From positions 99,727,501 to 99,791,500 of the forward strand of contig JADMNL010000028.1 of assembly GCA_016271365.2 (NCBI GenBank): a stretch of 64,000 bases of DNA. Direction: 5' to 3'. Each line of letters opens with the position of its first letter. Within the stretch, counting starts at the first letter, position 1. The DNA is from Neoceratodus forsteri (lineage: Eukaryota > Chordata > Ceratodontiformes > Ceratodontidae). The notes under the pieces are model-generated. The model did no database searches. It was not told the DNA's origin and was given only the letters and a program-made list of their open reading frames with translations. Positions 54,871 to 64,000 of this stretch are shown one piece after another. The position numbers were made by a program, and so were the translations under genes.

Positions 54871-55179
54871 TCAGTAAAGTAGTGTAGTATGTGGTTACCC
54901 TTTTTTATATCTAAAACTCAGTCTGCTCAAAATCCTTGTTAAGCACATTCTAAACCATTATGCGCATTCTAAAGTGTTGTTATACACAGTTCAAAGGTCA
55001 TGCAATTTTAAATTTCTCATTTATTCTATACCTATCTACTTACTTACTACCCAGTGCCCAAAGTCAACCTTTTACCTTTCAAAAGTCTGGAAATTTGATT
55101 TTGATATCTGAGTAGAATAAAGAAATGGCAAGATTTTTTGTTTTCACTTCAGTGCGGGTCTGTCACTCTAGTGTAAAAA

Positions 55180-55362
55180 ACCATATACTATAAAATATAA
55201 AATATGGTCAGCCAATCACAACTCGGCATGTGTTTCCATCTTGGGGTGGAGAGGACTGCATGGACCTCTCAAGCTTCGCTCTTGACATTCATATGCTGTC
55301 ATCTCAACCCCTCGATGGAAACACAGCCTTGTTGTGTATGGTTGTCCATACATTATTCTCTA
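55180..55362. mobile_element. Palindromic MITE, copy 2
   Basis: Halves pair through 'gtgtttccatcttggggtgg' (55230) and 'cccctcgatggaaacac' (55308), and through 'tatggtcagcca' and 'tggttgtccata'. The centre 'ctctcaagcttcgctcttga' matches the centres of copies 1 and 3. The outer left end 'ccatatactataaaatat' is shared with copy 3. Confidence 0.8.
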
Positions 55363-57077
55363 TTTAATCTGTGATTACACAATCTTGGTAGCCCATACAC
55401 TATAAAATATAATGTATGGTCTTCGGTTAACAACCGTGCTGAAAACACTTCTTGAGGTTGCCATGACATCTGAAAACCTTTCGAGCTGTGCTCCTGAGGT
55501 TTATAATTGTAACCCCCCCCCCACAAATGGGGGTTCCCGAAAAGTCTTCCTTGAGATTGCCTAAATACTCACTGCCAGGCTGGTGTCCTGCATTTTAGCA
55601 GTTTAAATGTGATTTCCAGAGAGTGCTTGTATAGTCTCTGTGCACTTTCTCTTTAAGAGCTGGCTGGATTGCAGTCATAAGTAATCTGAGAGGGAGCTCT
55701 GTTGAAAGATGCAACTATTTGCTGAAAATCATTTAGAGTGATAATGATAATGTAGTTTGTCTAACCTGCCTTCTTTGCAGCAAGGACTGTTTTGTTTATC
55801 TCCACTATCTTGGTCCTGGACTGCCGAATTGGACCAATTAGTGCTGGTGGGACCTAAAATAGAGCCAGATTACAGGAGCTGTCTGGAGTCAAAGTCTGTA
55901 GGAATTGTAGTTTTGGGCTTTTGGCACCTTTTTGCATCTGAAGGGGGAGCCTTTGTTGTGACTGACAGACAGATCATCCAACCGAACCTTTTGGATTCTG
56001 AGGAAAGTCCCAGGCTTGCTGGCAGTTGAGTCAGATCTAAGTTGGGAGCTGAAGAAGCAACAGCTCGAGACAATCTCTGTGGAAAGGCCTGAGTTTTGGC
56101 CTACATGCCTGCCTGCTGCCCATGAGAGGGAGAAGAGAATCAATTCGGACTGAATCTGAGTCTGTGAGAACGAAGTAAGCCACTGAGTTGTGACCAGGAT
56201 CAACCTGAAGAAGACCGAAGATTTGCTGAATGCATCGGCCTGTCAGGATTTCCAGCTATCTCTAAACTCCCGGTGTGTGCAGAGACTTTGTGAATATGAC
56301 TGGAGAGCGGTTTGCCTGGTATAGTAGAATCCCTTACATGTAAATGTGCTCTGTGTTTATAGTGGGTTGTGATTTGGTTACCCACTGTATGAATTGTGTT
56401 CTGCTTGCTGGAAGCTGTATCCAGCTCGACCGGACTGAATCCGCGTTCATCTCCATACGGCCTCAGCCTTGCCACACTGGTTATGCTAGACTACCCCACT
56501 GCACAGAGAAAGCCATCGATGAGAGACCTGCATGGGTATCAGCCCCCTGCTCCACGCTTGAACAGGAATGACACCTCGGCGAATTGTGTGGGCCCTGCTT
56601 CTCCTGGCACTCCAGATCAACCACCTGCAGTCTCAGTTTTCGCCCAGCCTGTGTCCAGTCTTTGGTATCATGAGTAACCATCAGGGTAGCTCCCTGCAAC
56701 GACAGCTTAATCTAAGTGTGTCATCTGATTGTCTTGTTGTTTCTTTTCTTTCACGAACTGAGCCCTCCAGCTCCGGATTACAATTAGTGTGTGTGGTGCA
56801 TGTTGTTTTGTTCCATCACGGGCCCCAACCAGCCAAGCACGACCTTCCTCAACGACATCCTGGCTAGTCCACCTTTCTTCACCTTGGTACCCAGAGTGTG
56901 TGACTGTTTATGGACCCTGAAGTGCATGCATAACTGTTTGATACAGCTTTAAGCAAATTAACCTGATTACACCCCTCCCTTGTTCAAGTCCCTTAAATAA
57001 ATCAGATCTAACTCTTTTACCCTGACTGTGGTTCCAGTTTGTGCAAGAGTATTGTACTGCTGTTATTTGCTGTTTAG

Positions 57078-58975
57078 AAACATAGAAGTTGACGGCAGAT
57101 AAGGACCGCAAGGCCCATCCAGTCTGCCCATTTCTTTTTCTACCTTATAAATGTGCCATCGGCCTTTGCTCTGTCAGTGGCCTATCTATTCATAGTCATT
57201 TGTATTGCTCCCTTATGCCTATCCCATGCCTGTTTGAAGCCCTGCACTGTATTCATAGCCACCACTTCTTGTGGTAAGCCATTTCATGCATCCACCCACC
57301 CTTTCTGTGAAAAGAATTTCCTCACATTCCCCTTAATCGGCCTCCCTCTAATCTCATGCTGTGTCCTCTTGTCCTGCTATTTTTCTTATATTTAAACATG
57401 TTAGACTCTTTCACCTTGTTTATGCCCTTAAGGTGTTTGAATGCCTCGATCAAATCACCTCTCTCCTCCTTTGCTCAAGGGTATACATATTGAGCTCGTT
57501 AATCTGTCCTCATATATGTCTTCTGATGCAGTCCATGCACCATTTTGGTTGCCCTTCTCTGGACTGCCTCAATTTGGTTAATGTCCTTGTGAAGGTGTGG
57601 CCTCCAATACTGCATGCAGTATCCAGATGGGGCCTAACCAGTGTCTTGTACAGAGGATTAATACCTCCCTCTTACACTTGCAGATACCCCCACTAATACA
57701 CCCTAACACCCCTAGCCTTACCTACTGCTTTAGAGGTCTGTTTGATGATTTTAGGTCATCAGTGATGATGATGCCCAAGTCTCTTTCTTCCTTTGTGACT
57801 GCTAGCAACTCCTCCCAGCCTATAGGTGGCTTCAGGTTTCTCTTCCCTATGTGCATGATTTTGCACTTCTTTGCATTAAATCCCAGTTGCCACTCTTCTG
57901 ACCATTCTGCTAGTTTATCCAGATCTCTTCTCATTCTGCCCACCCCATCTGGATCATCTACTCTGTTGCAGATCTTGGTGTCATCTGCAAACAGACACGC
58001 CTTTACCTCTAGTCCATCTGCAAGGTCACTAATGAAGATGTTGAAGAGGACTGGCCCCTGGGACTGATCCCGAGGTACCCCACTGTGACTTGCATCTCTT
58101 CCGACTGTATACCATTTACCACCACTCTCTGTTTTCTGCCCGTCAACCAGTTTGCCACACAGTTGACCAACTTCGACCCACCCCGAGCCTACCCAGCTTA
58201 TTTATCAATCTTCTATGTGGAACAGTGTCAAAAGCTTTGCTGAAGTCAAGGTAGGTGACATCAACTGCTCCCCTTGGTCCACCACTCTGGTTACCCAGTC
58301 AAAGAAATCTATGAGATTAGTTTGACAGGACCTTCCTTTGTAAACCCATGCTGTCTTGGATCCCAGCCCCTATGGATTCCAGGTGTTGCACTATCCTTTC
58401 CTTAAGGAGTGCCTCCATAATCTTGCCCACTACTGAGGTAAGACTGACCGTCTGTAGTTCCCTGCCTCCTCCCTGCTACCACTCTTGTGGAGCGGATCAC
58501 ATGAGCCCTTCTCCAGTCTTCTGGGACCTCCTGTGCTCAGAGACTCACTAAACAATTCTGCTAATGGCTCTGCTAGTTCCTCCTTTAGCTCCTTAAGTAC
58601 CCTGGGATGTATGCCATCAGGTCCCATTGCCTTATCCACCCTGAGCTTAGCAAGCTCTTGTAGGACCCTTTCTTTTGTGAAGGGAGTAGTGCTCACCTCC
58701 CTCCCCCCTGTGTCCATGATGCTGAGCTGTGGGCCCTGCCCTACCTTCTCTTCAGTAAATCCTGAGCAAAAGTATCTATTTAGGATAGATGCCGTTACAG
58801 GGTCCTCCTCCTCACATGCTCCCTTTTCTCCATTAAGCTTAGCAATACCCCCTCTGGACTTTCTCCTTTCACTAATGTATCTATAGAAAGTCTTGTCACC
58901 TTCTTTTACTGTTCGTGCTAGTGTTTCCTCAGTTTGGGACTTTGCCTGCCTTACTGCCTTACCTGCTTTACCTTG
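57078..58975 (-). mobile_element. CR1 LINE, 5'-truncated, in the LTR
   Basis: Plus-strand start 'tagaaacatagaagttgacg' is the reversed 3' tail. Coding sequence runs on the minus strand to about 58975. LTR sequence resumes with 'cttgttttacagggatcccc', matching 'tctcatttcacaggaggtccc' of the other LTRs, so the insertion is well bounded. This is the longest CR1 5' extent of the simple CR1 copies in the window. Confidence 0.88.
58430..58975 (-). pseudogene. CR1 ORF2 fragment between endonuclease and RT
   Basis: The minus frame reads QAKSQTEETLARTVKEGDKT, FYRYISERRKSRGGIAKLNG, ASILNRYFCSGFTEEKVGQG, VLQELAKLRVDKAMGPDGIH and PRVLKELKEELAEPLAELFS. This is the linker plus the first RT motifs ('K..GPDGI.PRVLKE'). 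The palm with VSSANRHAF-region counterparts (minus, near 57990) is in another frame (ICNRVDDPDGVGRMRRDLD). The open frame's upstream extension to 59098 is LTR sequence, not CR1. Confidence 0.8.
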
Positions 58976-59345
58976 TTTTACAGGGATCCCCAGGGTCGAG
59001 CCAGAGGAAAGCCCTGGTGGTAGGTGCAAACAGTGTGGGTACTTGTGTGGTGTATCAGGGGTATTGTGAAAGTGATTACTGTGTATTGTTCCGGCCACTA
59101 CTAAGGAAAGAGGGGTTACAGTGTCCCGGAGGGCTGTGCCCAGGTTAGCGTGACCACTACCAACCCTGACCTCCAGGTGGAGGCACCCGTTTCAGAACTC
59201 AGGCCCCTTAACCTGCTCCTAGCCAAGCAGGCAGGGGTCGTATCCCTTGGGATAGCGCCATCTAGGGGTTACACAATGATGTCATGGCAACCTCTCGAAG
59301 TGTTTACAGCGTGGTTATTAACCAAATACCATACATTATCCTCTA

Positions 59346-60244
59346 TGTTATGAATCCTGTTCTGCAGTGGTTGCCAAGACATCTACACAAATGAGAAGCA
59401 ATGGGTACTTCCTGGCCTGCTGTTTACAGACTCAGTCAATCAGCCAATCAATAAGTGTGTGAATAAATACATTTGACAGTGAGTACAAGCCACAGAATTC
59501 CATGGTGATAACCAGAAACTTGTGCACAAGACAAAGCAGCCATTGTAGCTGGCTGTGATGGTGTGCTCAAAAACAGAGTCGTCTGGCATGCGTTTATCAC
59601 GTGGCAATGCATCCAAACCCAACCTGGCTGAGCTCTCACTGTGTGACTGGCACTGAAGTCCCCTGAGGGTGGTTTCCAATGGGTGGGTGTGCTTTCTCAG
59701 TGACGCCTACTCCTTTTCAAAAACTAATGATGAGCAAATAAGTCGTCCTGGTTGCCATGCAGTGGGTGGAGGGGACTTCTAAAAAATTTCTTTTTTTTTT
59801 TTTGTGCAGCACAGATCACAGTAACATACAGTGGTGTGGGAAAATACCAAAAAGTCAGGGTCAGAACTGCCACGGTCAGGTGGCAAAGCTATGCAACCCC
59901 TCAGCCCTGGTCACTAAAAAAACAACTGCATTTCTTTTTTTTTGTACTCCCACCCAACTTTCGCCCTGTGCCCCCTTCCTTTGGAGTCCTCAGCCCTATC
60001 GCTTTGCCATCCCCAGGACATACCTAGTTGCTTTACCCCATGATGCACCCACTATGTTGAGGCCGCTGAGATGGGAATAAGTTCTGGTGGTGGCCAAATC
60101 TGTGTGGAACTGTGCCTTGTAGGTGGGTGCTGGGCCTGCAGGGTTCTGACATCATCTTGCTGTCCATTCCACTGGAGTTGATGGCATAAATGTGAGCATG
60201 CACACACACAGTGGTCCTAGGAATGGGCATGGGTGAGCCAGCTG
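59346..60244. other. Unassigned sequence
   Basis: No element recognised. Two T-rich runs (59791-59803 and 59933-59942) are present. Confidence 0.4.
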
Positions 60245-60465
60245 ACTCCCACACCCTACAGCCACCTATGTGAAACTGCACCGCATGTGCTTCCACAGGG
60301 GGCACTCATGCTGCGGCACAGTTGGTCCTCCCTCCCTGGAGAGGGCGAGTGTCCTCTGAGACGCTCACTCCCTCTCCCCCGGATGGCCCTCCAGTAACCT
60401 GGGCTTGTTCCAAAACTCGGATCACCGGCGTCACAAGTGGTAACTCTACCGTGTGTCCACAGTCA
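60245..60465 (-). mobile_element. SINE, hairpin family, copy 5
   Basis: On the minus strand: 'gacgccggtgatccgagttt' (B-box region), 'gggggagagggagtgagcg', 'gagcgtctcagaggacactc' (family hairpin with GAGcGTCtc/GGAcaCTC pairing), 'gccctctccagggaggga'. Same order as 250-545. Confidence 0.6.
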
Positions 60466-61240
60466 ACCTACTTGGATTTTATAAGCCTGAATAATCCGTA
60501 GATATTCAGAAATAATCCATGGTTTATTTATAGAAATGTATTTATGAGTTTCAAAGCAGAACAGTGCCAAGATGTGCAACTTTTAGAGAGTGCTGAAAGA
60601 CGCAAGAAAGTCCAAATAACTATACCATCCCAATAGTAAACAATATTTAATATAACTACAGAAATAACATTTAATTTAACTATTTTTTTTTTCCAAAATA
60701 TGCTTTCTGTTGCCTGGATTCTCTCTGCATATTGTACACAAAATGTTTAAAAGTAGCCCGCCTGTTGTACTCAAAAATTTCGACCTGCCTCTTTTCCTTA
60801 AAATTACTTTTGCTTCACTGATTGAAATGTGTGTGTGTGTGTGTGGGGGTTAACATGCATTGGCTGACACCTCAGCCAAGATAGCTAGGGGTCTGCAGAC
60901 TCCCCTGTCCCCTGGCTCTGACACCTGTAGTAATATGTGTGACAATAGGCATTTTATTGTGTAGTGCACTTGTCTGGAAATCAACACACAACTAAATGAA
61001 TAAATATACATAGTATAGTAATTTAAGGTCAGAAGGGACTCTGGGTCCCTCAAGTCTACCCCTCCTTCCCCATTTGTAAGCAGAGATGGATAAATATACC
61101 ATCCAAACATGTACTAAATTATAAGAATTCTCTATCCTTTGTACTACCCAGTGTAAGCTGGAAAAGAGGGAACCACCAGCTTTACTATGTGACCCCTAAA
61201 TCCCCCTCCACACAAACACACTCACACACGACAAAGAAAA
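60466..61240. other. Mostly unassigned; short TG run and a CR1 relic
   Basis: (TG)n at about 60829-60845. Bases 61015-61075 ('ttaaggtcagaagggactct' followed by 'caagtctacccctcc') resemble the reversed 3' end of an old CR1. Nothing else recognised. Confidence 0.45.
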
Positions 61241-61259
61241 ATATTAACTAGTGTTGCTC

Positions 61260-61515
61260 AGATAGTGCTTTTGTGGATCATACCATTATTTGTCAGATAG
61301 TGCTGGTATCCTGACTTGGATCCTGCCAGATATCCTGCCAAAGACAGATGCAGGATCCAGGGTCAGATAGTGATGGATCCTAGTTAGTATCCAGGTATCC
61401 TGGTTAGGATCCACGGATCCTAGGGCAGATAGTTAGGATCCAGGGCCAGATAGTGATGGATCCTTTTTAGGATCCAGATATCCTAGGTAGGATCCACAGA
61501 TCCTAGGGAAGATAG
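61260..61515. repeat. GGATCC-rich degenerate tandem repeat
   Basis: 'gatcc' or 'gtatcc' recurs every 10-15 bases. A longer unit of roughly 84 bases ('ggtcagatagtgatggatcc' at 61360 and 'ggccagatagtgatggatcc' at 61442) is present twice. The array alternates 'tggatcc' and 'aggatcc', so parts can fold on themselves. Confidence 0.7.
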
Positions 61516-62039
61516 GTGCTGCCCCAGCTGGCCATCCTCGACTAAGTGATCGGCTGGAGGAAGCCACCACTTTTCAAGCCACTGCACCACGGAGAGCTTT
61601 CCCCATCAACTTCACCCAGGTACTGCATTCTTCCTCGGATCCGATTCCAGGGAAGTGATTAGCCGCCGAAGGAAGAAGCCGATTGGCTACTCCAGGAGCA
61701 GCAAAGCTCAGTTTGGCTGGCTGATCTGCGTCTAGCTAGGCTGATTTTTTGCCCTCCCCATTCCCCGCACCCCTACTGTAGGCCTCCTTTAAATATACTC
61801 AGACCACGCCCACTGTCCTGGACAACCATTTTGATTGGCTGCACCTCTTCTGATCTATGTGTAAGACAATCCTCTTGTTTGGGCAACAACCGTGTTGACT
61901 CTGCGGAATATATTTATACTGCCATCTCATGGTCTTCATTGCAAGATCATCTTAATCAGTTCTGCTCTAGATCTGATCTGAGACCCCTTGCTGCTGCCAC
62001 CCACTTCCTGCACGCTGGAAGCTTGCAGAACAGTAATGA

Positions 62040-62425
62040 ATTTTGAGTGCATCTAGCATCCCTTACCTCTCTCCCTGCATCCTACCATTAACATCCTCTC
62101 AGGCTTAGCTGAATGTAACTTTACCCTGTTGTTACATTTGCTTTCTTGCATGTATCAAACATTGTGATATTATTACGTCAGTCTTCATATGAGCACTTAT
62201 CTCCATTTGTATAATTTATACCTTACGTGCCTTGTACCAATATTTGTCTAAACCTTGTCTCACTCTCTCGGTGTGATGTATTGTATATTTCCTGACACTG
62301 TATGCTATGTAATTGTATCTTACTGTGTTGTTAACCTCCCGGGTCATGCCTGAAAATAGTCACTTTTGTGTCTAGTGCACTTAGACGGTTATCAAATAAT
62401 AAATAAATAAAAATAAAATAATGAG
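62040..62425 (+). mobile_element. L2 LINE 3' end
   Basis: 3' UTR with terminal motif 'cccgggtcatgcctgaaaat' (62338) and 'acggttatcaaat', followed by a (AAAT)n tail 'aataaataaataaaaataaa'. The coding part upstream is not clear. The 5' limit is uncertain. Confidence 0.75.
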
Positions 62426-64000
62426 GGCTTTTTACTTCCTTACTTGCCTCTATCTCATACTGTTCTGCACCCTGGATTCCCATGTTAGTCTGCACAGGTT
62501 TCCCTGCAGCACGGACAGTTATAGCTCTGCTTTGGATTGTCTGGTTTCCTTCGGTTCTACAGATTCTCACATACTGGCTTTTATGTTACCTAATTTAGAG
62601 CCTCCTTCTCAGCCCCCATGGCAAATTGGTACTTCTCCCACGAGGGTAACAGAGAGTAGGATCCCGCTCACCTCTGCTTTGATCGCCCAGCACGCCTTGC
62701 TTTTTACAGCCAGGTTTCTTCTTTTTACGTTGCTTGGCCCCCCTAGGCATGCAGCTCAGGGACCCCCTGAAGCTATGTAATAGCAACCCTATGCGAGTTT
62801 CACCTAAAGCTCAGACTTCTTCTTGAAGCTAACAAGAAAATCTTGCTGCTCTTATCGTTATGTTCTGGTAATGTCGAAATCAACTGTGGTCCTCCTGCAG
62901 CAATCTCTTCACCTGCCGACCTAGCCAGTATCAAAGGATTGAGCTTTATGCATATTAATAAGTGCAGCCTACTAAAAAAGTTTGCCTCTATTCAAGCACT
63001 GACTTCCCATACAATGCCTGATATACTCGTGGTCACTGAGACTTGGCTCAGATGTGGTACCCCAGATAGTGAGGTGAAGATCTCATCTTACACCTTGTTC
63101 AGAACTCATTGGCTCACCAGAGGAGGAGGAGTTGCCATCTACGTCAAAGAAAAATTGTCTGAATCAGTTATAGATTCATCCTCACTCCCAAAGGAATTTG
63201 AGAGCCTGACTCTCAATGTCAAGCTATCTTCCTCTGTCTCAATATACGTCCTAGGATGCTTTAGCCCTCCATCCACGGGGCTACAATTTCTGGACCATAT
63301 TACTAATATGATGGGATCCTTTCAATCGAAGATTATTATACTAGAGGACCTCAATATGGACTGGTACTCCAATAGTTCCTTACCCCTAAAGACTATTTGC
63401 GACTCCTTTGGTCTTTCCCCAACTCATTTCTGAAGCAACATGCCCAAACAAAAAGTGCCCTAAAAATAGCACACTTCTAGATCTCATTTTAGTAAGCAAA
63501 CCCCATCTGTTTTCACATGCAGGAGTGTTCTTCTCGGATTTCAGCGACCATTGTATTATAGCAGATGTAAGATCTGCCCCAAAACCACCATCCCTCTCCA
63601 AATTCTCACTCAAGAGGAAACAGCATAATTTTGACATCTCCGCATTCCTCTCCGATTTACGAGATTCCTTGAGATGGCAGGTTTTTTACTTGGTCAACTC
63701 AGTGCCTGCGGCCTATGATATCTTCCAGGAAATCGTGTTGGGAGCTCTGGATAAACATGCACCATTGGTCCAGATTCGTTCTAAAAATAAATCATGTCCT
63801 TGGTTTACGGACCAATTAAAGGCCTCCCTGTTGCACAGAGACTGGCTTTGGAAAAAAGTTTGGAAATCAAAAGTTCCAGATGACTGGAAATCATTCAGGA
63901 AGGCTAGAAACCACTGTACCAATCTGATTAGGGAGGCTAAGGCTAGCTATTTTCGCAAAGAACTGGACACTTCCACCAAGTGCTTGGCAAACTTCTGGAA
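62426..64000 (+). mobile_element. L2 LINE 5' half, running off the window
   Basis: Begins just after the tail of the previous L2. It contains a short upstream region, then the ORF2 N-terminus with hydrophobic leader, 2A-like motif and endonuclease, and the linker towards RT at the right edge. The rest lies beyond 64000. Confidence 0.8.
62780..64000 (+). pseudogene. L2 ORF2 N-terminus: leader, 2A-like motif, endonuclease (partial)
   Basis: The reading starts with LKLRLLLEANKKILLLLSLC, a hydrophobic leader, followed by SGNVEINCGPP, a degenerate form of the 2A motif (D-V/I-E-x-N-P-G-P) known at this place in some L2/CR1-group LINEs. Endonuclease landmarks follow: MHINKCSLLKKFASIQALTS, DILVVTETWLRCGTPDSEVK, TRGGGVAIYVKEKL and IIILEDLNMDWYSN. 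The usual Asn in 'H.N.RSL' and Asp in 'GD.N' are altered (NKCSLL, LEDLN). A stop at 63433 and later shifts (FSDFSDHCIIADVRS near 63533; KARNHCTNLIREAKASYFRK near 63903) break the frame. Confidence 0.85.

Larger units (their letters stand above)
55508..59273 (+). mobile_element. Diverged solo LTR of the Gypsy family, with a CR1 inside
   Basis: Starts TGTAACCCCCCCCC, shares 'aaatgggggttccc' with the other LTRs, and ends 'ggatagcgccatctaggggttaca'. The internal order also matches (for example 'cccttaaataaatcagatc' near 56990 against 18966). Sequence identity is clearly lower than between the other three LTRs, so it is an older or sister subfamily. Net of the CR1 (57078-58975) it is about 1.87 kb. 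The target duplication is not clear. Confidence 0.8.
55391..59345. mobile_element. Palindromic MITE, copy 3, split by an LTR
   Basis: Left half 55391-55507 ('catacactataaaatataat', 'cttgaggttgccatgacat') and right half 59274-59345 ('gatgtcatggcaacctctcg', 'ataccatacattatcctcta') are inverted relative to each other. A solo LTR (55508-59273) lies between them, near the palindrome centre. Confidence 0.75.

Overview
The window looks like vertebrate nuclear DNA made almost entirely of transposable elements. I found no host gene, rRNA, tRNA gene or CRISPR array. The element mix (CR1, L2 and L1/Tx1 LINEs, a DIRS-type tyrosine-recombinase retrotransposon, a Ty3/Gypsy element with long LTRs, CORE-type tRNA SINEs, palindromic MITEs) fits a large amphibian genome. 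The CR1 tails of the type 'aaacatag..gacggcagataa..cccatccagtctgccc' recall what I remember from caecilians. That species guess is inference; 'tetrapod, probably amphibian' is the safer statement. Nearly every reading frame belongs to a decayed element.

Layout. 1-2.34 kb: a minus-strand SINE, two adjacent hairpins and unassigned AT-rich DNA. 2.35-5.12 kb: one arm of a very long inverted repeat. 5.3-10.6 kb: a SINE, a 13-unit 60-bp minisatellite, and a three-level nest (CR1 containing a CORE-SINE containing an L2). 10.64-16.05 kb: a DIRS-like element with gag, RT/RNase H/methyltransferase-like and tyrosine recombinase genes. 16.05-34.35 kb: the second, inverted arm, split by three insertions: a Gypsy element (17725-27382, CTAA target duplication), a CR1-group LINE headed by nine 143-bp monomers (27.39-32.02 kb), and an L2 (32.82-33.87 kb). 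34.48-34.70 kb: an inverted DIRS terminus.

35-41 kb: a TC microsatellite, a CR1 tail, SINEs and a locally triplicated segment. 41.16-43.98 kb: two minus-strand LINE fragments. 44.087-52.381 kb: a full-length L1/Tx1-like LINE bounded by a 16-bp target duplication and carrying a solo Gypsy LTR. 54.3-59.35 kb: three palindromic MITEs of one family, one of them split by a diverged solo LTR that itself carries a CR1. 60-64 kb: a SINE, a GGATCC-rich short repeat, an L2 3' tail, and the 5' half of another L2 that runs off the window.

The most unusual structure is the long inverted repeat (outer ends about 2345 and 34345). Both arms hold the same ordered modules: a minisatellite-like end, tandem roughly 295-bp quasi-palindromic units, a unique linker, and an array of short GC-rich hairpins. 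It resembles a foldback transposon but no transposase is visible in the spacer. Elements do not cooperate in a pathway here; the order of events can be read from which insertion interrupts which.
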